NCBI GenBank assembly: GCA_018823415.1 | Contig: JAHJIN010000454.1 | Location: 1 to 64,000, forward strand | DNA length: 64,000 bases | Direction of reading: 5' to 3' | Source: Chloroflexota bacterium | GTDB taxonomy: Bacteria > Chloroflexota > JAHJIN01 | Part shown: positions 18,876-26,966 of the stretch, piece by piece | How the letters are laid out: every line of letters starts with the position of its first letter | How positions within the stretch are numbered: position 1 is the stretch's first letter | Position numbers and translations under genes: made by a program | Notes under the pieces: generated by a model | Databases searched by the model: none | Told to the model about the DNA's origin: nothing | What the model saw: the letters and a program-made list of their open reading frames with translations, nothing else

Positions 18876-20741
18876 ATGTCCATCTTGCGTAACCGACACT
18901 TTTTGCTCATCGACCTGGCGCTGATCCCCGTCGCCGCCGCGGGCGCGTTTGCCTTGCGGCTGGACGCAGCAGGGATGTCGGCGTTCGTCCCGGCCGTGCT
19001 GCTCTTTATCGCCGTGGCACTGCCGGTCAAGCCGATCATCTTTCGCTGGTTTGGGCTATATGGCCGGTTCTGGCGCTATGCCAGCGTGGACGATCTCTTG
19101 ACCATTGTCGCAGCCACGGCGGCCAGCACGCTGGCGGTGGGCGCGCTGGTGTTGGGCCTGGCAGCGCCTCTCAGCGGCATCATCGTCCCGCGTTCCATTC
19201 CCTTCATCGACGGCCTGCTGACCTTGTGCCTGGTGGGAGGCACACGCTTTGTCGTCCGGCTCGCTGAGCAGCGGCGACAACACGAGCAACGCCTGCGCCA
19301 GACCAAAATCAAAAAACGCGTGCTGATCGTGGGCGCCGGCGACGCCGGGGCCATGATCGTCAAAGAGATGCACGCCAACCCGCAGTTGGGCCTGATCCCG
19401 GTAGGCTTTGTGGACGACGACGAACACAAGCAGGGCATGCGGATTCACGGGCGGCCGGTGCTGGGCAATCGGGAGCAATTGCCTAGGCTGGTACGCGCCC
19501 ATAGGGTGGACGAGGTAATCATTGCCATACCCACCGCGCCGGGCAGCGCCATCCGCGCGATTCTGACCGCGTGTCACCAGGCTAACGTGCCGGCGCGCAC
19601 GATCCCCGGCCTGTACGACATCTTGTCCGGCCAGGTCAGCGTGAATCAGATCCGCCAGGTAGACATCGAAGACCTGCTGCGGCGCGAACCGGTGCGCACT
19701 GATACGTCGGCCATTGGGGGCATGCTGCGCGGCCGGCGCGTGCTCGTCACCGGGGCGGGGGGGTCCATCGGCAGTGAGTTGTGCCGGCAAATCGCCCTGA
19801 GCGAGCCATCACACCTGATCCTGCTGGGCCACGGCGAACACAGCATCTTTGGCATCGCCAACGAGCTGCGCCGGCGATGGCCGGCCCTGCCGGTGACCCC
19901 GGCCATTGCCGATGTGCGCGACGCCGACCGGCTACGCTGCGTGTTTGCCGAACAACAGCCCGAGATCGTCTTTCACGCTGCAGCCCACAAGCACGTGCCC
20001 CTGATGGAGCAATCAGCCGCCGAAGCTGTCACCAACAACGTTCAGGGCACCGCCTATCTCTTGCACCACTGCGAAGCCCATCACGCCGCTCGCTTTGTGC
20101 TCATTTCCACCGACAAGGCCGTCAATCCCACCAGCGTCATGGGTGCCACCAAGCGCGTGGCCGAGCTGCTAGTGCAAGAAACGGCCCGGCGCAGCCAGCG
20201 ACCATACGTGACGGTGCGTTTTGGCAACGTGCTGGGCAGTCGCGGCAGTGTGGTGCCCATATTCCGCGACCAGATCGCCCGGGGCGGCCCGATCACCATC
20301 ACGCATCCCGAGGTCCGGCGGTATTTCATGACCATCCCCGAAGCCGTCCAGTTGGTCTTGCAGGCCGCTGTCCTGGGGCAAGGCGGCGAGGTGTTTCTGC
20401 TGGACATGGGCAACCCCATCCCCATCGTGGACCTGGCTCGCGACCTAGTGACCCTGTCGGGATTGCAAATGGGCGAAGACATCGAGATCGTATACACGGG
20501 CCTGCGGCCCGGCGAAAAGCTCTATGAGGAACTGTTTATCGCGGGCGAGGAATACACTCCCACTCCTCACGACAAGGTGTTTATCTCGCGCAACGGCGCG
20601 CAGGCCCGCGCTTGTCCCGTGAACGTGGCCCCGGCCGTGCGCGAACTGATCGCCCTGGCCCAGCAAGGCAGCGAGCGGCAGGTGCGAGCCAAACTATGCG
20701 AGATCGTGCCCGAATATAGGCCCGCCAGCGACGCCGGCTGA
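18876..20741 (+). CDS. pglF: PglF/CapD-like membrane-bound UDP-sugar 4,6-dehydratase
   Basis: Protein of 621 aa with four N-terminal membrane helices (within residues 1-120), a first nucleotide-binding region (VLIVGAGDAGAMIVKEM) and a C-terminal SDR dehydratase domain (VLVTGAGGSIGSELCRQI). The catalytic cluster STDKAVNPTSVMGATKR has Met where most SDRs have Tyr, as in PglF-type UDP-GlcNAc 4,6-dehydratases. The C-terminal GLRPGEKLYEEL is family typical. The ATG at 18876 is preferred to a TTG at 18864 that overlaps the previous stop. It supplies the first step of bacillosamine-type sugar synthesis. Confidence 0.86.
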   Translation: MSILRNRHFLLIDLALIPVAAAGAFALRLDAAGMSAFVPAVLLFIAVALPVKPIIFRWFGLYGRFWRYASVDDLLTIVAATAASTLAVGALVLGLAAPLSGIIVPRSIPFIDGLLTLCLVGGTRFVVRLAEQRRQHEQRLRQTKIKKRVLIVGAGDAGAMIVKEMHANPQLGLIPVGFVDDDEHKQGMRIHGRPVLGNREQLPRLVRAHRVDEVIIAIPTAPGSAIRAILTACHQANVPARTIPGLYDILSGQVSVNQIRQVDIEDLLRREPVRTDTSAIGGMLRGRRVLVTGAGGSIGSELCRQIALSEPSHLILLGHGEHSIFGIANELRRRWPALPVTPAIADVRDADRLRCVFAEQQPEIVFHAAAHKHVPLMEQSAAEAVTNNVQGTAYLLHHCEAHHAARFVLISTDKAVNPTSVMGATKRVAELLVQETARRSQRPYVTVRFGNVLGSRGSVVPIFRDQIARGGPITITHPEVRRYFMTIPEAVQLVLQAAVLGQGGEVFLLDMGNPIPIVDLARDLVTLSGLQMGEDIEIVYTGLRPGEKLYEELFIAGEEYTPTPHDKVFISRNGAQARACPVNVAPAVRELIALAQQGSERQVRAKLCEIVPEYRPASDAG

Positions 20742-20753
20742 CCCCGCACGCCG

Positions 20754-20808
20754 ACGCGCCCTGGAGACCAGACGCCATGCATATGGCATTCGTGTCTTCA
20801 GGGCGCGT
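20754..20808. repeat. Large intergenic stem-loop with nested palindrome
   Basis: Fifteen-base arms at 20754-20768 and 20794-20808 (ACGCGCCCTGGAGAC against GTCTTCAGGGCGCGT) pair with a single mismatch. The loop carries a second palindrome (GCCAT/ATGGC at 20774-20787). It sits between the convergent pglF-like and GT-C genes, where a bidirectional terminator is expected, but there is no T-run on either side. Confidence 0.7.
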
Positions 20809-20866
20809 CATATTCCCCTCGATCTACCTTCAACAACACTCAAGGGTGAGACTTGATAGCCGGCGC

Positions 20867-23614
20867 TCATTCCCTGGCCCAGGTAATGCGGTCCACCGCC
20901 ACGGCCAGGGTGCGCCGGTCCATGTTGTGGCCCAGGTACAAAAAGGCGTTGCCAGCCGGGGCCAACTCTAGCGCCGTGCCCGGAGCCGCTCCCTTGACGC
21001 CAATGATGGCGTGGGCGCGGTTTTCTGTGCCCTGCAAATCAGCCTTGGCCCCAATGGTACCCAGGGCCACCGTGGCCTCGGCCGAGAGGTTGCGCCCCCC
21101 GTCGATGCGCACCGCCACCACCACGATACGGCCATCGGGGATGCTGGCGATGTAATCGGCCAGGCGGTCGGATTCGGTGCGGCTGCCGGAGGTGTCGAAC
21201 CCGCGCCGGTCCAGCACCTCACCGGTGTCCTGGTCCAGCACCACCAGGTTGTAACCCTGGCGCTCGGTGCTAATGTCCAGGTCGGGGTCCTGACCAATGC
21301 CAATGTGGGCAAAGCCTCCTTCGCCGCCCACGCTGTTCACCTTGATGTCCACCGGCGTGCTCACGCCGGTCTCGCCAATGACAAAATCGCCGGGCACCCG
21401 GTCATATGGCGATTCGGCATAGGCAAACGCAAAGGTGACGGTATTCAGCGTAGGCTTGACGTAGGCGGCCGGCACGTGCAGGTCGTACGTCCCCCAGCCC
21501 GGCTGAAAATCGATGCGCCGGGATAGCGCGTGACCGTTCACCTGCACCGTGGCCGCCTGCGGCGGCGACCCCTCCCACGTGAACGGCGCAGCCACCACCG
21601 TGAGACGATAGTCGCCGGTCTCCCGGGCCGGCAGGAACACCTGCGCCTCGCGGGCGTCGGCCCAGTTGGCCGACACGTCTCCCAGGTTCTCTTCCCGAGC
21701 CCAGCCATCGCCCCGGTACATCTGGGTGCTCATCACGCCAAAATCCACGGTGACGGTGGTCGTGGGCGCCGGCTGAACCACGCGATAGGTGCGCACGCCA
21801 TCGGCGTCCTCGGAGAACAACTCCAGGGGCAGCACGTCCTCCAGGTACGTTTCGGTGGCGGCGTGGGTGTCCGCGTAGGGCAGTCGGCCGGGGATAGGCG
21901 GGTGCATCACCACGTAGCGAATGTCCAGCAGATACACCAACTCGCCGGCCAGGGCCTTGTCAATGGCCCGCTGGTTCTGGTCCACGTCGCGGTACATCTC
22001 CAGGTCAATGATGGACTTGATAACCGGCAGCCGGGCGAAATACTCGAATTTAAAGTCCGGGTTGCGCGACGTGTTGCCCCCCAGGATGTGCTTGTGATGC
22101 ACCACCTGATAGTATTGCATTTGCGTGCGCTCGGCGCCCTGAGTGCCAAAGCTGTTCCGCCAGCCCAGGGGCAGTTGCAGAATGGCATATTCGGCAGGGT
22201 CCGACCCAATGTGCCAGTAGATGGGCGCCACGCGGGCGTCAGTGAGGGGCAACGGCACGGCCAGATGCTCAAAGACGATGAGGCCGGCGAGGAATAAGGG
22301 AAGCGCATAACGTACGGCGTGATGTGCCACCCGCAGGGATGATGTAGAACTCGAAATGCGTTTCACGAGCCAAAAGACGGCAAACGCCACCAACACCCCC
22401 AACGCCATCATCAGCGTAAGGCTGAACCGGTTGGGCGTACGATTGGCGTTGACGATTGGAATATAGTGCAAGAGGATAAACGGTAGCGGGACCGTCACCT
22501 CCAGGCCATCCAGGTCAAAGACCTGCTGGCCGCCCACGGTAAGCAGCGGCCCCAGCGCCAGCAACACCGACGCCACGGCCACCGTGATCCACAGCTTGAG
22601 TCGCCGGCGATAAACGATGGCGCCCACCAGGGCCAGCAAGGGCAGCACATAGCCCAGAAACACGGTATGGGTATCTTTGAACTGCAAATCCATCACCTGG
22701 GCCGTGCCGCCCCAGAAGGGATGCAGCGCCGTGGGCACAAACAGCCCCAGGGCATCGGCGGCCAGCCACTCGGCGCCGCCCCAACCCTTGAGGTTGTATC
22801 CCTGGGCCCGGGTCATCTCGCTCAAGATGGGAACCAGCAATGGCAGGTAGCCCACAAACGCCACCAGCGCGCCGGCCCCCAGTTGCACGACCTTGCGCAC
22901 ATTCAGCCGCCGCCACTCGAACAGCAGCACAGCCAGAGTCAGCAGAGCCAGGAACACGCCAAAGGTGTTCTCGCACAACAGGCACAGCAGGGCAAACACG
23001 CCAGCGAGCAAGGCATCACGCCAACGGCCCCGGCGCAACGTCTTGATGAGAAACAGCACATAGAATGGCAGCCATTCGCTGGACACCACATTGTAATGGC
23101 CCAGGCTGGCATACACAAACCGGCACGACGCAAAAGCATACACCATCCCGCCGATAAAGGCGGCCAGAGTGATCATACCTCCATCCCCTCGCAGGGAAGG
23201 GTCGGAAGAGTCATCGCGCAGCAGGTACCGTGCCAGGAGAAACGTGCCATAGCCGCTCAGGGCAAACGACAAGATGATAATGAGGTTGCTGATGGTGGGG
23301 ATGCTGAGAAACGACTGCAGAGGCAACGACACCACGTCGTTGAAAATACCCAGGGTATACAGGGCCAGGTTCACGCCCAGGGGATAAAAGGTATAGTTTG
23401 TGTGGAGCGGGCTGGCGCCCAGGTCAAAAATGGCGTATTTGAACCACCAAATGTTCCACAAAAAGGCATATTCGTCTACGTTACGGCCGGGCACGTGGGT
23501 GTTGATGCGTAACACCAGCGGCCAGGTGAGCGCCAGCGTCAACAGCACATAGGCGGCCAGAATTGCCGCGTGCCACACAATAGAACGAGATAGCGCTCGA
23601 CGCAACAGGGTCAT
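20867..23614 (-). CDS. GT-C-like multi-pass membrane protein, possible glycosyltransferase
   Basis: Membrane protein of 915 aa. About 12-13 hydrophobic segments fill the first ~480 residues; the remainder is a long soluble, beta-rich tail. The first extracytoplasmic loop after TM1 carries an acidic motif (NVDEYAF), as in GT-C transferases that use lipid-linked sugars. Later PNRFSLTLM and LPLGWRNSFG segments recur in large Chloroflexota membrane proteins of unknown function. The acceptor is unknown. Its position opposite the pgl-like block suggests glycan transfer outside the membrane. It ends convergently with pglF. Confidence 0.65.
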   Translation of the reverse strand: MTLLRRALSRSIVWHAAILAAYVLLTLALTWPLVLRINTHVPGRNVDEYAFLWNIWWFKYAIFDLGASPLHTNYTFYPLGVNLALYTLGIFNDVVSLPLQSFLSIPTISNLIIILSFALSGYGTFLLARYLLRDDSSDPSLRGDGGMITLAAFIGGMVYAFASCRFVYASLGHYNVVSSEWLPFYVLFLIKTLRRGRWRDALLAGVFALLCLLCENTFGVFLALLTLAVLLFEWRRLNVRKVVQLGAGALVAFVGYLPLLVPILSEMTRAQGYNLKGWGGAEWLAADALGLFVPTALHPFWGGTAQVMDLQFKDTHTVFLGYVLPLLALVGAIVYRRRLKLWITVAVASVLLALGPLLTVGGQQVFDLDGLEVTVPLPFILLHYIPIVNANRTPNRFSLTLMMALGVLVAFAVFWLVKRISSSTSSLRVAHHAVRYALPLFLAGLIVFEHLAVPLPLTDARVAPIYWHIGSDPAEYAILQLPLGWRNSFGTQGAERTQMQYYQVVHHKHILGGNTSRNPDFKFEYFARLPVIKSIIDLEMYRDVDQNQRAIDKALAGELVYLLDIRYVVMHPPIPGRLPYADTHAATETYLEDVLPLELFSEDADGVRTYRVVQPAPTTTVTVDFGVMSTQMYRGDGWAREENLGDVSANWADAREAQVFLPARETGDYRLTVVAAPFTWEGSPPQAATVQVNGHALSRRIDFQPGWGTYDLHVPAAYVKPTLNTVTFAFAYAESPYDRVPGDFVIGETGVSTPVDIKVNSVGGEGGFAHIGIGQDPDLDISTERQGYNLVVLDQDTGEVLDRRGFDTSGSRTESDRLADYIASIPDGRIVVVAVRIDGGRNLSAEATVALGTIGAKADLQGTENRAHAIIGVKGAAPGTALELAPAGNAFLYLGHNMDRRTLAVAVDRITWARE

Positions 23615-23652
23615 GGTCTCTCCATTCGGTGATTTGCGGTACAGCGTCTATG

Positions 23653-23718
23653 GCCATTTCTCGCTGCGCTCGAAATGGCGACCATCTCTTGATGGCTGGG
23701 CAGTTCCTTCGGAGCTGC
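23653..23718 (-). repeat. Two small stem-loops in the GT-C gene leader
   Basis: GCCATTTC at 23653-23660 pairs perfectly with GAAATGGC at 23672-23679. A second hairpin, GCAGTTCC/GGAGCTGC with one wobble, spans 23700-23718. Both lie between the promoter at 23786-23814 and the GT-C start, in an untranslated leader of about 165 nt. Confidence 0.5.
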
Positions 23719-23785
23719 GGCCCGAACGTCGGCATCACTGCACCAGATCGACAAAGCATTGTCGATGTCCCGCTCATTACCGTCT

Positions 23786-23814
23786 ATCTTATCATACCCG
23801 GCCCCGGCTGACAA
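23786..23814 (-). promoter_or_regulatory. Candidate promoter for the GT-C gene
   Basis: On the minus strand TTGTCA (23814-23809), a 17-nt spacer and TAAGAT (23791-23786). Five and four of six consensus bases match. It lies just downstream of the terminator of the BY-kinase operon, so it would give the GT-C gene its own transcript. Confidence 0.5.
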
Positions 23815-23826
23815 GCTTCACGACAC

Positions 23827-23859
23827 AAAAACGGGGAACCCGCGATGTGGGGTTCCCCG
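23827..23859 (-). terminator. Rho-independent terminator of the chain-length/BY-kinase operon
   Basis: Perfect nine-base stem CGGGGAACC/GGTTCCCCG (23832-23840 and 23851-23859). Read on the minus strand it is followed by TTTTT (23831-23827). It lies 35 bp beyond the stop of the BY-kinase gene. Confidence 0.87.
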
Positions 23860-23893
23860 CTGGCATGTACTGGTGTTGGCGCCGCGATCCTCA

Positions 23894-24589
23894 TCAGCCC
23901 TCGGCGTAATAGCTATAGGTGCCCCGGTCCAGCTTGGCGTTGTTCAGCACCGCGCCGATAATGTTGGCGTTGACCTTGGTCAGCAAGTCATAGGCACGGC
24001 GCGCCTGATCGCGCTTGGTCTTGCCGGCGCTGAGCACCACGAGCACGCCGTCCACCTTGGCCGAAAGCACGGCCGCATCCGTCACGGCAATAACCGGCGG
24101 TGTGTCAAAGATGATCAAGTCGGCCTCTTTTTTCAAGCGGGCGATGGCCTCGTCCATGCGGCGAAAGCCCAGCACGTCGGCCGGGTTGGGAGGCAACGGA
24201 CCGCTGGAGAGCAGGCGCAGGCCGGGAATGGCCGTGTATTGCAGCGGCAAATCCTCCTGGTTCTCCAACATCATGGTCGTAAGGCCCACCGCGTTGGGCA
24301 AGCCAAAGAGTCGGTGCTGGCTGGGCCGGCGCAGATCCGCGTCAACCAGTATCACCTGACTGCCAGACTGGGCAAAGGTAATCGCCAGGTTGGCGGCCGT
24401 AGTACTCTTGCCCTCCTGGGACCCGGTGCTGGTGATGAGAAAGGCTTCCAACGGCTTGTCCAAGCTGGAGAACTGGATATTGGTCCGCAGCGAGCGGTAC
24501 GCCTCGGCCACCGGCGAGCGGGGATGAGTAAACGTGACCAATCGCCCATCGAGGGCGTGAGATTCCTGCTGTTCGCTCTTGTCTGCCAA
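23894..24589 (-). CDS. BY-kinase (CpsD/CapB-like tyrosine autokinase)
   Basis: Bacterial tyrosine kinase domain of 231 aa. Walker A GSQEGKSTTAAN, Walker A' ILVDADLRRP and Walker B LIIFDTPPV are intact. The N-terminal VAEAYRSLRTNI is the usual oligomerisation motif. The C-terminal tyrosine cluster is short: three tyrosines in GTYSYYAEG. The start is a TTG at 24589, chosen because GAGGAGG stands about 6 nt upstream and no ATG exists between the preceding gene and the conserved core. It acts with the Wzz-like protein upstream to control polymer length and export. A terminator follows. Confidence 0.84.
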   Translation of the reverse strand: MADKSEQQESHALDGRLVTFTHPRSPVAEAYRSLRTNIQFSSLDKPLEAFLITSTGSQEGKSTTAANLAITFAQSGSQVILVDADLRRPSQHRLFGLPNAVGLTTMMLENQEDLPLQYTAIPGLRLLSSGPLPPNPADVLGFRRMDEAIARLKKEADLIIFDTPPVIAVTDAAVLSAKVDGVLVVLSAGKTKRDQARRAYDLLTKVNANIIGAVLNNAKLDRGTYSYYAEG

Positions 24590-24614
24590 GAGATTCCTCC
24601 TCGTTTCTCTACGA

Positions 24615-25451
24615 TCAGTCGTCGAACGACGCGTCGTTTGACGGCTTGCTGCCAAAGATGCGCCGCCGGGCGCGTTGGGCACCGCTGGTGGCCCGCCCCA
24701 CACCGCCTTCTACCTTGCCGCCGATGCCCTCGCGCATGGTGCTGACGCCGGCCTTGACCTCGGCGGCACCGGTTTCACGATCCGCCAGGGTCACAGGATT
24801 GATGGTCGGCACCAGAGCCAGCACGGTGAGACCCGGCACAAACCGCTCCACGTCCTGCGTGTTTTTGAGAGAATCGTCCAGGTACTCCAGGCCAAACGCG
24901 ATCACGACACCCAGCAATATCCCCAGGACGCCGCCAGCCAGCACGGTGGTGCGGGTCTTGGGGCTGTCCAGGGCCGACGGGCTGGCCGGCTCGTACACTG
25001 AGATTTCGACCCGGTCGCTGCGGGCGATCTCTTTTTGGCGCAGGGCGTGGGCTTCCACAAAGACCTTGGCCAGCGTATCGGCGATCCGGGGGGCCTGGTC
25101 CGCATCCCGATCATACACGTCGATCAGGAGGATGTAATCTTCGGGGATGGAACTGACGGTGATGTTGCCTTTGAGGCTCTCTACGCTGGTGTCCAGCCGC
25201 AACTCGTCCATGACGCGCACGATCAAGTCACGAGCCGTCACCTGCACGCTGTACTGGCGCAGCAGGTTGCCGGCGGCCAGGGTCAGGCCGTAATCACTCC
25301 GGGCCGGGACTACCAGCAACTTGATGCTGGAGCGGTAGATGGTCGGCTCGAACCGGGTATAGATATAGGCCCCGGCCGCGGTCATGGCGGCCACGAGGAT
25401 AATGATCCACCCCCGCTTGATGAGCACGCTCACATAGTCACGAATTTGCAC
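24615..25451 (-). CDS. Wzz/CapA-like chain-length determinant protein
   Basis: Inner-membrane protein of 278 aa with a TM helix near the N-terminus (WIIILVAAMTAAGAYIY) and one near residues 170-190 (VLAGGVLGILLGVVIAF), flanking a periplasmic domain; the second helix leads into FGLEYLDDSLKNTQDVE, the usual link to a BY-kinase. The C-terminal ~80 residues form a basic cytoplasmic tail. The GTG at 25451 has GGAGG eight bases upstream; a GTG at 25466 is the alternative. It is the transmembrane activator of the kinase encoded 25 bp downstream. Confidence 0.8.
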   Translation of the reverse strand: MQIRDYVSVLIKRGWIIILVAAMTAAGAYIYTRFEPTIYRSSIKLLVVPARSDYGLTLAAGNLLRQYSVQVTARDLIVRVMDELRLDTSVESLKGNITVSSIPEDYILLIDVYDRDADQAPRIADTLAKVFVEAHALRQKEIARSDRVEISVYEPASPSALDSPKTRTTVLAGGVLGILLGVVIAFGLEYLDDSLKNTQDVERFVPGLTVLALVPTINPVTLADRETGAAEVKAGVSTMREGIGGKVEGGVGRATSGAQRARRRIFGSKPSNDASFDD

Positions 25452-25489
25452 GTCGTGCACCTCCACAGGTCCAAGACCTGTTCAATCTG

Positions 25490-25810
25490 TTAGGCAGCGG
25501 ACTGTTGGCTGTATGTCGACCGTTCCTCCAGCCAGCGCTTGAACGAACGCGGGCTTTCGCCAGATGGCTGGCCCAACAGGATGTTTTCCACACTGATGTC
25601 TTCATCCAGGTCAGGCCAATGAATGCCTTCCCCTCTCCCGATCAGTCGCCAATTACTGCGCTCTTGAGAATCACCATACTGTAACCGTGGGTACCAGGCC
25701 ATAGGCACCAAAACCGTGCGGCCGTCAGCCAAGTCAACGGTCAACACATCTTCAGTAACGGCGACATGTTGGATTCTGGCTGCTTGTATTTCAACTGCCC
25801 AAGTACTCAT
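25490..25810 (-). CDS. DUF2442 family protein
   Basis: Small protein of 106 aa showing the DUF2442 pattern: VLTVDLADGRTVLVPMAWYPRL, then the Glu-Arg-x-Asn turn, RLIGRGEGIHWPDLDEDIS and NILLG. The function of the family is unknown; it commonly follows a DUF4160 gene, sometimes suggested to be a toxin-antitoxin-like pair. The start overlaps the DUF4160 stop region by 20 bases. The pair stands between two Wzz-like genes that would otherwise be adjacent. Confidence 0.83.
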   Translation of the reverse strand: MSTWAVEIQAARIQHVAVTEDVLTVDLADGRTVLVPMAWYPRLQYGDSQERSNWRLIGRGEGIHWPDLDEDISVENILLGQPSGESPRSFKRWLEERSTYSQQSAA

Positions 25811-26027
25811 ACCAACTCCTCAACAAATGCTCTCTATGTTCCTCTACGAGTCGCCGCATCCGATTGATCTCGTGGCTGCGAAAGCCACTGCTGTGTTGAA
25901 GCACGATTGGATCGAGCCAGAATTTGGCGACGTTCTCATCTCGTTCGACGTGAACGTGTGGTGGCTCGTCAGTGTCACCGGCGTAGAAAAAGAATCTGTA
26001 AGGACCGATGCGCAGTACGGTTGGCAT
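25791..26027 (-). CDS. DUF4160 family protein
   Basis: Protein of 78 aa matching DUF4160: MPTVLRIGPYRFFFYAGD, EPPHVHVERDENVAKFWLDP and a C-terminal helix EINRMRRLVEEHREHLL. The His-rich strand PPHVHV is the family hallmark. Biochemical function is unknown. It is encoded immediately before the DUF2442 gene with overlapping frames, so they are co-translated. The stretch is less GC-rich than the flanking Wzz genes, consistent with acquisition as a unit. Confidence 0.84.
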   Translation of the reverse strand: MPTVLRIGPYRFFFYAGDTDEPPHVHVERDENVAKFWLDPIVLQHSSGFRSHEINRMRRLVEEHREHLLRSWYEYLGS

Positions 26028-26088
26028 GGTCCAGGCTGAACGCTCTCTACCAAGTACGTTGTTTGTACGCCGGCGATCTGGCTGCCCT

Positions 26089-26790
26089 TCAATCGCGCCG
26101 GCCGCGCCCGGGCAGCCAGCCCCAGCGCCGCCGGGGGATCTGGCCCACCACCGTGTAGCCCAGGGCCTCGACCTCGGCGGCGTCGCGTACCGCATCGTCC
26201 AGATATTCCAGCAAAAAGGCCAGGGCCACGCCGGCCGCCAGCGCCAGCCCCACGCGGATGGGAATGTCCAGCTTGTCGCGAAGTCCGGCACTCACGGGAT
26301 ATACCGTGGCCTCATCGATGACGTGGACCTGCGCGTTCTCCGAGCCCAGTTGCGCGAGATAAGCAGCACTGTTCTCGCGCAATTCGGCCACGACGGCGTT
26401 GGCAATGGCCTGGGCGCCGGCCTCGTCGCCCCAGGTGACGGTGATGGTAAGGATGCGGTGGGTCTTACCGGCCATAGTGGCTCCAGCGATGCCCCCGGCC
26501 GGGAAGCCCACACGCTCGGACACGGCCTGGGTAAAAACCTGGCTCCGCACCACCTCCGACAGGTCGTCGGCCAGGTACTCGGAGGCCATCCAGGCATAGT
26601 AGCGGTCATAGGTATAGAACCGGTCAATGCCGTTTTCCGGCTGCACGCCCACGGTGAGGCGCACCGAGGCCACGTACACCGGCGGTGGGGCCGAGCTTAC
26701 CACCAGCGTCGTGGCCAGGGCCACCAACACCAGGAGGCCGACCAGCCACCAACGACGCATGATTATGTTCCAGTAGCGCCGCAACTCCAT
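26089..26790 (-). CDS. Wzz-like chain-length determinant protein
   Basis: Membrane protein of 233 aa with the Wzz layout: TM1 at about residues 15-33 (WLVGLLVLVALATTLVV), a periplasmic region containing NAVVAELRENSAAYLAQL, and TM2 near 183-203 (VGLALAAGVALAFLLEYLDD). VEALGYTVVGQIP follows, as in proteins coupled to BY-kinases. It may pair with the second Wzz-like protein encoded downstream. The leader carries a nested stem-loop and a promoter. Confidence 0.78.
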   Translation of the reverse strand: MELRRYWNIIMRRWWLVGLLVLVALATTLVVSSAPPPVYVASVRLTVGVQPENGIDRFYTYDRYYAWMASEYLADDLSEVVRSQVFTQAVSERVGFPAGGIAGATMAGKTHRILTITVTWGDEAGAQAIANAVVAELRENSAAYLAQLGSENAQVHVIDEATVYPVSAGLRDKLDIPIRVGLALAAGVALAFLLEYLDDAVRDAAEVEALGYTVVGQIPRRRWGWLPGRGRRD

Positions 26791-26838
26791 GCTGTTTCAC
26801 CCTAGCCTGGACAAGACCACTTCGCTAACAATCCAGAA

Positions 26839-26897
26839 CCAACCAGGTTGATGTTTCTGAAAATTCTTGCTCACTTTACGAGAATTTCACTGGTTGG
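26839..26897 (-). repeat. Nested inverted repeat in the Wzz leader
   Basis: Outer arms CCAACCAG (26839-26846) and CTGGTTGG (26890-26897) are perfectly complementary. Inside them GAAAATTCT (26859-26867) pairs with AGAATTTC (26881-26888) with one bulged base. The structure lies between the promoter and the start codon of the first Wzz-like gene, so it would form in the mRNA leader. Confidence 0.65.
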
Positions 26898-26911
26898 GCC
26901 TCAGCGCGTAA

Positions 26912-26940
26912 ATTGTACTCGAAAACGGGGGAATACGCAA
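26912..26940 (-). promoter_or_regulatory. Candidate promoter for the Wzz/BY-kinase operon
   Basis: Minus strand TTGCGT (26940-26935), a 17-nt spacer and TACAAT (26917-26912). The -10 matches five of six consensus bases. It sits just after the stop of the GT39-like gene and 120 bp before the first Wzz-like start. Confidence 0.55.
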
Positions 26941-26966
26941 GCCGCGCGGCGTACCGGGGATGCCGC

